Source: RI-153 sp041391225 (GTDB lineage Bacteria; Chloroflexota; Anaerolineae; Caldilineales; Caldilineaceae). From it: DNA of 64,000 nt. The stretch spans positions 224,916 to 288,915 of the forward strand of contig JAWKOL010000006.1 in the NCBI GenBank assembly GCA_041391225.1, given 5' to 3'. Position 1 is the first letter of the stretch, and the number at the start of each line of letters is the position of its first letter. Position numbers and translations under genes: made by a program. Below the pieces are notes generated by a model, which ran no database searches, was not told the origin of the DNA, and was given only the letters and a program-made list of their open reading frames with translations. Below, piece by piece: positions 1 through 8,340 of this stretch.

Positions 1-535
1 CATGAATCGCCGAGTTGGTGATCACGTCTTCGATGGTGCGGGGGTTGCCGTCGCTCAGCCCGTTGTGCATCCCGCGGAAGGCGAGGATGCGTCCTAGATC
101 GCCGCTGTCGCAGATGCGTTTCACCGCCACGTGCGCCGGATCATATTCGCGCATGAAGCCCAGTTGCACAAGTCGCCTGCCGCCCGCCACCTCCGCGTCG
201 ATGACCGTGCGCGCTTCCGCCGCCGTGGTCGCCAGCGGCTTCTCGCACAGGACAGGCTTTCCCGCCGCAATGCAGCGCTTCGCCAGGTCCGCGTGGAAGC
301 GATCCGGCGCGGCGATGAGCACCGCGTCCACATCCGGGTGATCGATGAGCGGCGCGGCGTCGGTGAAGCGCAGATCGGCGCCGCACTCGTCGCCTACTCT
401 CGCCAAATTCGCCGCGTCCACATCCATCACCGCTGTCACCTGGGCCGCCGCCACCTCCCGCGCCAAATTCCGCGCATGGCGTCCGCCCATCCCGCCAACC
501 CCAACCACACCGATCCGTACAGGATTCGTGCTCAC
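1..535 (-). CDS. Gfo/Idh/MocA-family dehydrogenase, partial (inositol 2-dehydrogenase-like)
   Basis: N-terminal 178 residues of an NAD(P)-dependent sugar or inositol dehydrogenase; the rest lies beyond the left edge. Seen: a Rossmann fold start (VRIGVVGVGGMGGRHARN) and the family's CEKPLA motif near residue 95, whose lysine contacts substrate. The start is the GTG at 535. It is the last visible gene of a minus-strand operon after the LacI regulator, iolB and iolC, so oxidation of myo-inositol (or scyllo-inositol) to the ketone is the likely role. That role is inferred from context; the fold alone would also fit other sugar dehydrogenases. Confidence 0.8.
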   Translation of the reverse strand, partial: MSTNPVRIGVVGVGGMGGRHARNLAREVAAAQVTAVMDVDAANLARVGDECGADLRFTDAAPLIDHPDVDAVLIAAPDRFHADLAKRCIAAGKPVLCEKPLATTAAEARTVIDAEVAGGRRLVQLGFMREYDPAHVAVKRICDSGDLGRILAFRGMHNGLSDGNPRTIEDVITNSAIH

Positions 536-565
536 GTTGATTCCTCGACCGTCTTGGTCATTGGA

Positions 566-728
566 TGATCCACGAAGTCACACGACGAGGAGAGGGACAC
601 GGATTGCGCGGATTTTCAGGAGATATTGAGGAAAACAACAGGTCTCTTCTCTCTGCTGTCCTGGTAATCCTGAAATCCGTGTCCTTCTCTTCTCTCCTGC
701 GTGATTCTTCGTGTGCCTTCGTGGATCA
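566..728. repeat. Palindromic dispersed repeat, family A copy 1
   Basis: The 212-bp gap between iolC and the dehydrogenase is filled by an imperfect inverted repeat with ends TGATCCACGAAG and CTTCGTGGATCA. The inner arms carry GGACACGGATT and AATCCGTGTCC. The same structure recurs at 9242-9381, and a right-half copy lies at 61330-61369. Confidence 0.8.
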
Positions 729-746
729 CATTTTCTCTGCTTTCCC

Positions 747-1781
747 TCAGTCCAGCCCGCCGCGCTCATTGGCGAAGGACATCACCTCGTCGTAGGTGGG
801 CATGAAGTTGGCGCATCCGTGTTTTGTGACGACGATGGCGCCGCAGGCGTTGCCCAGTCGTGCCGCTTTGCGCAGATCCCAGCCGTGGACGTAGCCGTAG
901 ATGAAGCCAGCGCCGAAGGCGTCCCCCGCGCCGAGGATGTTGTAGATGTCCACGGGGAAGCCGGGCGCTTCTTCGACGCGTCCGTCCTGCCAGTGGACCC
1001 GCGCCCCCAACGCGCCTACCTTTTCGATCACCGCCTTGGGGCCGAGCGACAGAATCGTCTTGATGGCAGCGTTGACGTCGCCCTGCACCTTGGTGTCGGA
1101 GACCTGCGAATGGGTCAGCGACATCTGTGACGGGTCCACGAGCATGGCGGCGTTGATCTCGTCCTTGGTGCCGATGACAATGTCCACCAGGTGCATGGCC
1201 GAACGGCAGACCACGCCGAACGCACGTGGATCGTGCCACTGATCAGGCCGGAAGTCGATGTCGAAGATGACGTCCGTACCCACCTGCTTGGCGATCTCCG
1301 CGCCGAACATGGTGGCGCTACGGCTGGGTTCCTTGCACAGGTTCGTCCCCGCGAATTGGAAGACCTTGGCGTCGGCAATCGGCGCGGCCAGTACATCGTC
1401 GATGCTGAGTTCGATGTCCGCGCAATTGTCGCGGTAGTAGACCAGCGGGAACTTGTCCGGCGGCTCAATGCCGAGGACGACGGCGCTGGTGCGGTGTCCT
1501 GGTTTGCGCACGCTGAACTTCGTCTCCACGCCTTCCTTCACTAGGAACGCGTGGATGAAATCACCCACCGGGTCCACCCCCAGCCCGGTGACGATGGCGC
1601 TCTTCAGCCCCAGCCGCCGCGCCCCTACACTAATGTTCGTGGGCGACCCGCCCACATACGCGGCAAAACTGGTGATCTGCTCAAACGGCGCGCCCACATC
1701 GTTGCTGTACAGATCGATGGATGAACGCCCCATGTGGAGGGAGTCGTAGGTGCGGTTGGACGAGTCGGTAGGTTGCGTCAT
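747..1781 (-). CDS. iolC: 5-dehydro-2-deoxygluconokinase (PfkB family)
   Basis: Phosphorylates 5-dehydro-2-deoxy-D-gluconate in myo-inositol catabolism. The 344-residue protein has the PfkB/ribokinase layout: an N-terminal substrate lid with GRSSIDLYS and GGSPTNISVGARRLG, and a C-terminal ATP/anion-hole signature NILGAGDAFGAGF whose aspartate is the catalytic base. I chose the ATG at 1781 because homology begins just downstream; an upstream in-frame extension to 1907 looks non-coding. It follows iolB by 74 bp on the same strand, consistent with one transcript starting near 3947. Adjacent iolB makes IolC more likely than a generic sugar kinase. Confidence 0.9.
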   Translation of the reverse strand: MTQPTDSSNRTYDSLHMGRSSIDLYSNDVGAPFEQITSFAAYVGGSPTNISVGARRLGLKSAIVTGLGVDPVGDFIHAFLVKEGVETKFSVRKPGHRTSAVVLGIEPPDKFPLVYYRDNCADIELSIDDVLAAPIADAKVFQFAGTNLCKEPSRSATMFGAEIAKQVGTDVIFDIDFRPDQWHDPRAFGVVCRSAMHLVDIVIGTKDEINAAMLVDPSQMSLTHSQVSDTKVQGDVNAAIKTILSLGPKAVIEKVGALGARVHWQDGRVEEAPGFPVDIYNILGAGDAFGAGFIYGYVHGWDLRKAARLGNACGAIVVTKHGCANFMPTYDEVMSFANERGGLD

Positions 1782-1855
1782 GGTTGCACTCTCGTGTGAT
1801 TGGTTGGTTTCCGTGGTGCGTAGTGCGTGGTGCGTGTACCAGTAGAGAACGTGGT

Positions 1856-2743
1856 CTAGTACAAAGGCAATCGTTCGTCCACCCGCGTATACGTCGTCTT
1901 CACCCACGTATAGTTCGGATCATCCTGATTCGCCAGGCTCTGCGCGCTCCCGGCGAGGACGTTCAAGTAGTACGTCGTGTAGCCTGGCGCACTGACCACG
2001 GGGTGGTAGCCCTCCGGCACGAGGACGGCGCTGTTGTGCGTGGCGCGCATGAGGCCGTCGATGGGCTGCCCGGCGGCGTGCATCGGCGAGTTCTCGTCGG
2101 TGTAGACACGCTGGTAGGCATAGCCTTCGGGCTTGTCGATGTGGTAGAAGTAGACTTCTTCCAGGTCGGCCTCGATCAGGTTGCCGTCGGCGTCTTCGAT
2201 GTGGACGTCGTGTTTGTGCGGGGGGTAGCTGCTCCAGTTGCCGCTGGGAGTGTAGACTTCCACCAGCACCAGGCGGTGGACGGGCGATCCCGGCGCCAGC
2301 AGATCGTTGATCTGGCGGCTGACGTTGTCGCCGCCGCGGATGCCGGTGGGCACGTCCTCGGGCTTGATCAACCAGGGATCGTGGTCTTCGTCGGTGGGGA
2401 CCCAGGTGACGGCGAACTCGCCCGCTTCCTCCGCGGTGACGGTCAACTGCGTGTGGCGGGGCAGGTAGAGCGCATGCCCGGCGGACTCGAAGACGTTCTT
2501 GCGCCCGCCGATGCCCGTCCATGTGCCGCGGTTGCTGGTCACCGCGTAGCGTCCGGTGAGGTTGACCAGCGCAAACTCGTTCTCGCCGGTATCAAACGAC
2601 CAGCTTTGCCCCTGTCCTAAACGGCGGGCCTGGAAAGAAATATAGTCCCACCCGGCGCTCTCCGGCGTGATGGACAGGATCAGGTCGGGGTCTTCGGCGT
2701 GCTGCTGCGGAAGGACAAGCATGGTTTCGGCAGTGTAGCGCAT
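1856..2743 (-). CDS. iolB: 5-deoxy-glucuronate isomerase
   Basis: Isomerises 5-deoxy-D-glucuronate to 5-dehydro-2-deoxygluconate, the substrate of neighbouring IolC. The 295-residue protein is a bicupin. The metal-binding segment PPHKHDVH lies around residue 170 and EEVYFYHIDKPEGYAYQRVY spans the second half of the site, both characteristic of IolB. The ATG at 2743 has GGAG seven bases upstream. It lies between the LacI-type regulator (59 bp upstream) and iolC. No iolD or iolE is visible in the window; they may lie beyond the left edge. Confidence 0.92.
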   Translation of the reverse strand: MRYTAETMLVLPQQHAEDPDLILSITPESAGWDYISFQARRLGQGQSWSFDTGENEFALVNLTGRYAVTSNRGTWTGIGGRKNVFESAGHALYLPRHTQLTVTAEEAGEFAVTWVPTDEDHDPWLIKPEDVPTGIRGGDNVSRQINDLLAPGSPVHRLVLVEVYTPSGNWSSYPPHKHDVHIEDADGNLIEADLEEVYFYHIDKPEGYAYQRVYTDENSPMHAAGQPIDGLMRATHNSAVLVPEGYHPVVSAPGYTTYYLNVLAGSAQSLANQDDPNYTWVKTTYTRVDERLPLY

Positions 2744-2802
2744 GGGTTGCTCCGTTCGGCGTGATGAGTTTGGGGTACGATTTCTGGTCTCCGCTGCTGG
2801 CA

Positions 2803-3831
2803 CTACGCACCACGCATTGTCGACTTCCGAATCAACAACTCCCCGCGCAACTGCACCTCGTGCGGCGGGGCGGTGGCGTTGTTGGCCAGCAGATCGAGCA
2901 GGATCTCCGTGGCGCGGATGCCCATCGCGTAGCGCGGTTGGCACATCGTCGTCAGCGGCGGATCGAGATGGGCTGTGACCTCCAGGCCGTCAAAACCGGC
3001 CACAGCGATGTCGTTGGGGACGCGCAGTCCGCGCTGGCGCAGCCCACTGAGGACGCCGATGGCCAGCAGATCGTTGTAACAGAAAATCGCGTCGGGCGGC
3101 TGTCCCCATTGGCGCTCGGCCTTGTCCAGTAGCGGCCCAACGGCGTTCATGCCGGCGTCGATGGTCGTCACCGCGACATCCACGGTGACCGGCGGCGTGA
3201 GATTGGCCTGTTTCAACGCATCGAGCCAGGCGTCTCGGCGTTCGCTGTCCACACGGCCGCCGCTGAAATGACCCAGGTAGGCGATGCGGCGGCAGCCTTG
3301 ATCCAACAAATGCGCCATGATCTGCCCTGCGCCGCCGTAGTCGTCGTGCGTCACCGAGTGCAGCGCGTCGTTGGTGCTGTGTGTACTGATCAGCACGATG
3401 GGCATGTCGATCTCGTCGAGCACTTCGGCGTAACGATCCCCGAACTGACCGGCGGCGATGATGATGCCGTCTACATTGCGGGCGTGGAAGCTGCGCACCA
3501 TGCGCACTTCCTGGTCTGGGCTGGCCGTGGTGCTACCCAGAAATAGACTGTACTCGTTGGTCTGTGCGACGTGCTCAACACCGTTGATGATCTCGGCGTG
3601 GAACGGATCACCGATGTTGGTCACCACCAGGCCGATGCTGCGCGTGCGCTGCATCACGAGTCCGCGCGCGACTAGATTCGGCGTGTAACCCAGATCCTGG
3701 GCGATGGCGACAACACGCTCGCGCGTTTCATCGCTGATCCGTCCTTCGCCGCGTAGCGCGCGGCTGACGGTTGGATGACTCACGCCCGCGATCGCGGCGA
3801 TGTCTTTGATCGAGACGCGTTTTCTGTTCAA
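2803..3831 (-). CDS. LacI-family transcriptional regulator of the inositol operon
   Basis: A 342-residue repressor. The N-terminal helix-turn-helix is textbook LacI (VSIKDIAAIAGVSHPTVSRA, residues 6-25), followed by a hinge helix (PNLVARGLV) and a periplasmic-binding-like effector domain (IGLVVTNIGDPFHAEIING onward). It is the first gene of the minus-strand operon with iolB and iolC, so the effector is probably an inositol catabolite (inference). Two LacI-like operators bracket its own promoter at 3930-4015, which suggests autoregulation of the whole operon. Confidence 0.9.
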   Translation of the reverse strand: MNRKRVSIKDIAAIAGVSHPTVSRALRGEGRISDETRERVVAIAQDLGYTPNLVARGLVMQRTRSIGLVVTNIGDPFHAEIINGVEHVAQTNEYSLFLGSTTASPDQEVRMVRSFHARNVDGIIIAAGQFGDRYAEVLDEIDMPIVLISTHSTNDALHSVTHDDYGGAGQIMAHLLDQGCRRIAYLGHFSGGRVDSERRDAWLDALKQANLTPPVTVDVAVTTIDAGMNAVGPLLDKAERQWGQPPDAIFCYNDLLAIGVLSGLRQRGLRVPNDIAVAGFDGLEVTAHLDPPLTTMCQPRYAMGIRATEILLDLLANNATAPPHEVQLRGELLIRKSTMRGA

Positions 3832-3929
3832 AAGTCGTCTCTCAGTCAGTTGTTTGGGTGTCGTTCAAAGATTTTATGGCTTGCACAGATGATGTGAGGG
3901 GTGGGGATGCATTCGCCAATACCGTGCGC

Positions 3930-3941
3930 GCATACGTTTGC
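3930..3941. promoter_or_regulatory. LacI-type operator O1, downstream of -10
   Basis: On the minus strand the site reads GCAAACGTATGC, a near-palindrome with the central CG typical of LacI-family operators. It lies just downstream of the predicted start point. A matching site lies 74 bp away at 4004-4015. Confidence 0.6.
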
Positions 3942-3953
3942 GCAATTGATGCC

Positions 3954-3982
3954 AGTATAGCATCCACTGCTCTTGAAGTCAA
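3954..3982 (-). promoter_or_regulatory. Sigma70-type promoter of the iol operon
   Basis: Reading the minus strand, TTGACT (3982-3977) and TATACT (3959-3954) are separated by exactly 17 bp. A start near 3947 would leave a ~115-nt leader to the regulator's start codon. Confidence 0.8.
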
Positions 3983-4003
3983 CCACAACCGAAACAAAGC
4001 AGT

Positions 4004-4015
4004 GCATTCGTTTGC
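4004..4015. promoter_or_regulatory. LacI-type operator O2, upstream of -35
   Basis: On the minus strand it reads GCAAACGAATGC, differing from O1 at one position. The centre-to-centre distance to O1 is 74 bp, about seven helical turns, which suits looping by a tetrameric or paired repressor. It also touches a possible -35 of the divergent helicase promoter. Confidence 0.55.
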
Positions 4016-4041
4016 GTTTCACCTTGCCTAGAGGATATGAT
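4012..4041 (+). promoter_or_regulatory. Possible promoter and leader hairpin of the DEAD-box helicase
   Basis: TTGCGT (4012-4017) and TATGAT (4036-4041) are 18 bp apart. Downstream, CTCTATCC (4069-4076) pairs with GGATAGAG (4089-4096) in the leader. The motif match is moderate. Confidence 0.4.
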
Positions 4042-4163
4042 CAATACTGATTTCGTGAATGATTTCATCTCTATCCTGAACTGGTTTCGGATAGAGTCAA
4101 GGGCTAAGCGTGCAGCTTGGCTCTCATTTGCCAGATTTGGCGCTTTCCCCAGGAGTACTTTCA

Positions 4164-5525
4164 GTGAGTTTTGAACAGTTTTCTTTCGACGCTCGTATCG
4201 CGTCTGGCATTCGTTCCGTTGGCTTCACGGCCCCTACCCCCATTCAATCCGACGCAATTCCACATGTGCTGGCAGGGCGGGATCTGCTGGGCCTGGCCCA
4301 GACCGGTACCGGCAAGACGGCTGCCTTCGTCCTCCCCATTTTGCAGCGCCTGATCAAAGGTGCGCTGCGCAAGCAACGCGTGCTGATCCTGGCGCCGACG
4401 CGTGAATTGGCCGAACAAATCCATGCCACCATTCAGGATCTAGGGCGGCACACCCGCATCCGCAGCATGACCATCTACGGTGGCGTGGGCAAGCAGCCCC
4501 AGGTTGCCGGTCTGCGCCGAGGCACCGAGATCGTCGTTGCCTGCCCTGGGCGGCTGTTGGATCTCATGAACGAAGGCGTAGTGGACCTTTCGCAGATCGA
4601 AGTTTTGGTGTTGGATGAGGCGGATCGCATGTGCGACATGGGCTTCCTGCCCGACGTGCGCCGCATTCTGGCCAAGTTGCCCACCCAAAGACAGACACTC
4701 TTCTTTTCGGCCACCATGCCCGATGACATCCGTAAGCTGGCCGGTGACATCCTCAAGAACCCGGCCACCGTGCAGATCGGCATGATCGCGCCGGCAAAGA
4801 CGGTGTCGCACGCACTCTATCCCGTGGAACAGGCGGCGAAGAAGCGGCTGCTGCTGGCCATGCTCGATCAAACGCCCACCGGACGTGTGCTTGTCTTCAC
4901 CCGAACCAAGTACCGCGCCCGCTCGCTGGCCGAAGATCTGGCCAAGAAGGGCTATCGCGCCGTGGCGCTGCAAGGCAACATGGCGCAAACTCGCCGCCAA
5001 CAGGCCATCGACGGCTTCCGCACCGGTCGTTATGACATCCTCGTGGCCACCGACATCGCCTCACGCGGCATCGACGTCACCGAAGTGTCGCACGTGATCA
5101 ACTTCGACATCCCCGACACCGTGGACGCCTACACGCATCGCATCGGGCGCACAGGCCGCGCCGAACAGGAAGGCGACGCCTTCACCTTCGTCACGCCCGA
5201 CGACGAAGCGATGGTACGCGACATCGAGCGTGTGTTGGGCCAGCCTCTAGACCGGCGCTACCTGGCGGATTTCAACTACGGCGCGCCGATCCCTGCGGCT
5301 GTAGAAGATCGCCGACCTGCGCCTTCCAGCCGATCAAAACGCGGTCAGTCAGCCCAGACGTCGCCCAACCCGGCAAGAGCCAAAACGGCGCAGCCCAAAT
5401 CTGCGCGTACCGCAGGAAAACCGCCCGAAAGGAGCGCCGTCAGCCAAGAGGAAGCCGGCCAAGAAAAGAAATTGCGCCGTCGACGTTTTCGACGGCGCAA
5501 CTCGGGCCAAGGGCGGCAAGGCTAG
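4164..5525 (+). CDS. DEAD-box ATP-dependent RNA helicase (RhlE/CsdA-like)
   Basis: A 453-residue RNA-unwinding ATPase for ribosome assembly or mRNA turnover. All DEAD-box motifs are visible in order: Q motif (GFTAPTPIQ), I (AQTGTGKT), Ia (PTRELAEQ), II (DEAD), III (SAT), V (ASRGIDV) and VI (HRIGRTGR). A basic, low-complexity tail of about 70 residues rich in K, R, S and P follows, ending in an RRRRFRRR-type RNA-binding patch. I chose the GTG at 4164 because AGGAG sits 8 bp upstream and homology starts there (SFEQFSF); an upstream in-frame extension to 4110 is unlikely. A strong terminator follows. Confidence 0.93.
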   Translation: MSFEQFSFDARIASGIRSVGFTAPTPIQSDAIPHVLAGRDLLGLAQTGTGKTAAFVLPILQRLIKGALRKQRVLILAPTRELAEQIHATIQDLGRHTRIRSMTIYGGVGKQPQVAGLRRGTEIVVACPGRLLDLMNEGVVDLSQIEVLVLDEADRMCDMGFLPDVRRILAKLPTQRQTLFFSATMPDDIRKLAGDILKNPATVQIGMIAPAKTVSHALYPVEQAAKKRLLLAMLDQTPTGRVLVFTRTKYRARSLAEDLAKKGYRAVALQGNMAQTRRQQAIDGFRTGRYDILVATDIASRGIDVTEVSHVINFDIPDTVDAYTHRIGRTGRAEQEGDAFTFVTPDDEAMVRDIERVLGQPLDRRYLADFNYGAPIPAAVEDRRPAPSSRSKRGQSAQTSPNPARAKTAQPKSARTAGKPPERSAVSQEEAGQEKKLRRRRFRRRNSGQGRQG

Positions 5526-5539
5526 ATTCGTCTCACACC

Positions 5540-5574
5540 AACCCGCCGGGTTTCTACAACCCGGCGGGTTTTTA
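5540..5574. terminator. Rho-independent terminator, bidirectional
   Basis: A 13-bp stem (AACCCGCCGGGTT / AACCCGGCGGGTT, loop TCTAC) is followed by a T run. It lies between the convergent helicase and arfB genes. Nearly the same hairpin follows gltX at 46800. Confidence 0.9.
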
Positions 5575-5576
5575 GT

Positions 5577-6005
5577 TCACCAATCCACATTCCTGCGCTG
5601 CTGCTTGCGTTCGCTCCGCTCTTTCTTGTTCTGCAACCGCCGCGCCCGCGCCGCCGCCGTAGGGCGGGTGGGGCGGCGGCGCAACGGCTTCACGCTTGCC
5701 CGTCGCAGCAGTGCTTGCAGCCGATCCAGCGCCGCTTCGCGGTTCTGTTCCTGGCTGCGGTATTCCTGCGCCTTGATGATCACCAACCCATCGGCGCCGA
5801 TCCGCGAATCGTTGACGGCAAGCAGCCGCGCCTTGACCTCATCTGGCAACGACGACGCCTGGCTGTCGAAGCGCAATTGGATCGCCGTGGCCGATTTGTT
5901 GACGTTCTGCCCGCCCGCTCCCTGCGCGCGTACAGCCGTCAACTCGATTTCGCTTAGCGGAATCGCCAGGCGATCTGTGATCTGAAGGATGTTCTCCTGT
6001 TCCAC
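5577..6005 (-). CDS. arfB: Peptidyl-tRNA hydrolase ArfB-like (YaeJ family)
   Basis: A 142-residue codon-independent release factor that rescues stalled ribosomes. The GGQ catalytic loop is present (RAQGAGGQNVNK), followed by the basic C-terminal tail (RRPTRPTAAARARRLQNKK) that ArfB inserts into the empty mRNA channel. The size matches ArfB and lacks the codon-recognition domain of RF1/RF2. I chose the GTG at 6005, with AAGGAA just upstream; an upstream ATG at 6047 would start inside a perfect palindrome. It is convergent with the helicase gene. Confidence 0.9.
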   Translation of the reverse strand: MEQENILQITDRLAIPLSEIELTAVRAQGAGGQNVNKSATAIQLRFDSQASSLPDEVKARLLAVNDSRIGADGLVIIKAQEYRSQEQNREAALDRLQALLRRASVKPLRRRPTRPTAAARARRLQNKKERSERKQQRRNVDW

Positions 6006-6022
6006 GAGGTTCCTTTCCAGAG

Positions 6023-6050
6023 ATTGTGGACACGGATCCGTGTCCACAAT
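6023..6050. repeat. 28-bp perfect palindrome, family B
   Basis: ATTGTGGACACGGA is followed immediately by its exact reverse complement. It lies between arfB and the SH3/M23 gene and shares the GTGGACACGGAT arm with the hairpin at 50886-50953 and the half-site at 27510-27543. Confidence 0.85.
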
Positions 6051-6066
6051 TCTTTCTGTTCGATCC

Positions 6067-8040
6067 CTACGGCAACCTGCGCCCGGGTACCTCGATGGGC
6101 GGCGCAGACGGCGGCGCCATCTCCACAGCCTCTTCGCCGCGGATACCGGCTGGGATGATCAGCTTTTCCACTTCCATGAACGGCAGCGGATCACAGTAGC
6201 CACCCCAGCCGTCGCCACGGTAGTAGGGTGTGATGCGGATGCTGAAATGCAGGTGTGGGCCGGTGCTCGTGCCGGAGTTGCCCGATTCGCCCAACACGTC
6301 CCCGCGACGGACGGTTTCGCCCTCGCGCACGGTGACGCGGTTCATGTGCGCGTAGACCGACTGCCCCCAACGGTGATCGACCATCACCCAGTTGCCGAAG
6401 CCAGCCGGAGACGCCCCCACCGTGAGGACGCGCCCCTCGTCGCTGGTGGCGATAGGGGTGCCGATAGGCATGGAAAAGTCGATCCCGTTGTGGCCGCGCA
6501 GCGGTACGCCGTCGTAGGTGAACTGCTTGTAGAAATCCGGGTTGTCGCCCCATAGCTGCGACACCGGATGCGCCCCACGGAAAGGGATCGACAACTGGAT
6601 GGCGTTGCGGAAGATTGCCGGCGCCAACAGCCGTATCCCTGTGGGCGATGATTCGGCCATCCAGCCAACCAGCGGGCTGCCGCTGTCGTTGCCTTGTATC
6701 TGCCACCAGTGCAACCCGTCTGCTTCGGCTGGGCCTGTCTTGATCCTGAGCAGCGCACGGCTGGGGATCAGCGCCACCACGTCGTCTATCGGCTGATTGC
6801 GGTAGCCCGGCGTGCGGCGGATATTCACATCACCCAACGAGATGTTGCACACGGCATCGCCCACATGGAATGTGTCGAAGACGGGGGGCTGAACCGGCGG
6901 TGGCGGCGGCGGCGCCTTCTCAAGCAGCAGTTCTTCGCCGGCGTGATTGGCCTCCGCCGTCCAACCACGCAGGTTGTGCCCATCTTGGTTGAAATCCACC
7001 TGCCACCAGATAAGATCGTCGTCACGCCGCGGACCACCGTCCACCACCACGGCGGCGCCGTAGGGCATCTCTACCAGGATATCGTCGGTGGTCTTGCCCA
7101 CGTAGCCCGGTGTGCGGCGCAGATTGACGTAGCTGCCGGTGTAGACCGTTTGGCTGATGCGGAATTTTCCGGTGGGGGCGGGCGGCTGTGGCGGCTCAAC
7201 CGGCGGTTGCGTCGGCTCGGCCTTGGCCACCAGCGGCGTGCCGTTGCTTGATGCCTGCGCCAACCAACCGGTGACCTCCTGACCGGCGGCAATGGCGCGC
7301 ACCTGCCACCAGGTCAGCCCGTCCACACTGCGCGGACCGGCCAACACCGTGCCGCGCACATCCAGCGGCAGATCGGCCAGCACGTCCTCGGCGGTTTTAT
7401 TCTGGAAACCGGGCGATCTACGCAGCCGTACTGTGGTGAGCGTGAAGATGGTGTCCTGGGCCTTGAAGTCGCCCACCACCAGCATCTCGCGACTCAACAA
7501 CGGCTGCTCGTCGGAAAGCGCCTGCGCCGACCAGCCCTGCACGGTGCGCCCGTCGACCTGCGCTGTCACCAGCCACCACACCAGATCGTCGCCGAGGCGC
7601 GGACCGTCCACCACACGCACGCTGCTGTTAAAGGGCAGGCTGGCCACAATGTCTTCGACGGGCTTGTCGCGCACGCCAGGTGTGCGGCGCAGGTTGACCA
7701 CTGCGGCGGTGTAAAGTCGTTCGCCCCGTTTGAAATCGGCCACTACCAGCGGTTTGGGCGGATCGATAAGCACAGGTCCGGAGTAGTGCGCCAACGGTAG
7801 TCGTTCTGCAATGCCTCGCGGAAATCGTTGATCACGCCATTGATCCCCTGGATCCGCCACCTGTCTTTGGGCAGCCAGCGGTAGAGGATCGCCGCCCGGA
7901 TCTGCTGATGGCCGGGCTGCTGATTCCACCAGTCGATCTCGGCGTAGGCGCTTCACCCAGCGCGATTGGCGTCTTGCCACGGATCATCTTGATCCATTTC
8001 GGTGATATAGACGGGCAGATGACGCATGTTGGCCGGGATG
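6067..8040 (-). CDS. SH3-repeat, M23-peptidase cell-wall hydrolase (5'-truncated, frameshifted)
   Basis: A secreted-type modular hydrolase. The intact frame (6067 to about 7780) encodes four bacterial SH3-like repeats, each with a (V/I)NIRRTPGY-type core and a WWQV strand. A proline-rich linker and an M23 zinc endopeptidase follow, with HNGIDF (HxxxD) and HLHF ligand motifs near the C-terminus. Upstream, two other frames carry the end of a TIM-barrel glycoside-hydrolase-like domain (NMRHLPVYITEMDQ; EIDWWNQQPGHQQIRAAILY), joined by shifts near 7780 and 7960. Coding similarity stops abruptly near 8040, where a SulP fragment begins on the other strand, so the real start is missing. Confidence 0.8.
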
Positions 8041-8329
8041 CCTCCTTCGCACCTACAAAGTTTACGGGCAGATCTTCTTTGCCTCTGCGGATCACTTCAT
8101 CGACAGCTTCGATTTCAAGGAAGTGATCGAGCATGTGGTCATCGATGTCAGTGACGCCCATCTTTGGGATCTCACATCAGTCGGCGCGCTGGACAAGGTG
8201 ATCCTCAAATTTCGCCGCGAAGGGACGCGCGTCGACGTGGTGGGCATGAACGAAGCCAGCAGCACACTGGTGAATCGGCTGGCCATCCATGATAAGCCCG
8301 AAGCACTCGAAATCATGACAGATCATTGA
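8041..8329 (+). pseudogene. C-terminal STAS domain of a SulP anion transporter, 5'-truncated
   Basis: The frame reads TYKVYGQIFFASADHFID through DVSDAHLWDLTSVGALDKV to a stop at 8329. This is the cytoplasmic STAS domain that ends SulP-family sulfate/bicarbonate transporters; the membrane domain is absent. No in-frame start precedes the homology. It sits directly before a UspA gene, an arrangement common for SulP genes. Upstream sequence belongs to an oppositely oriented hydrolase, so this is a deletion, rearrangement or chimeric join. Confidence 0.75.
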
Positions 8330-8340
8330 GGTGAACCGCC

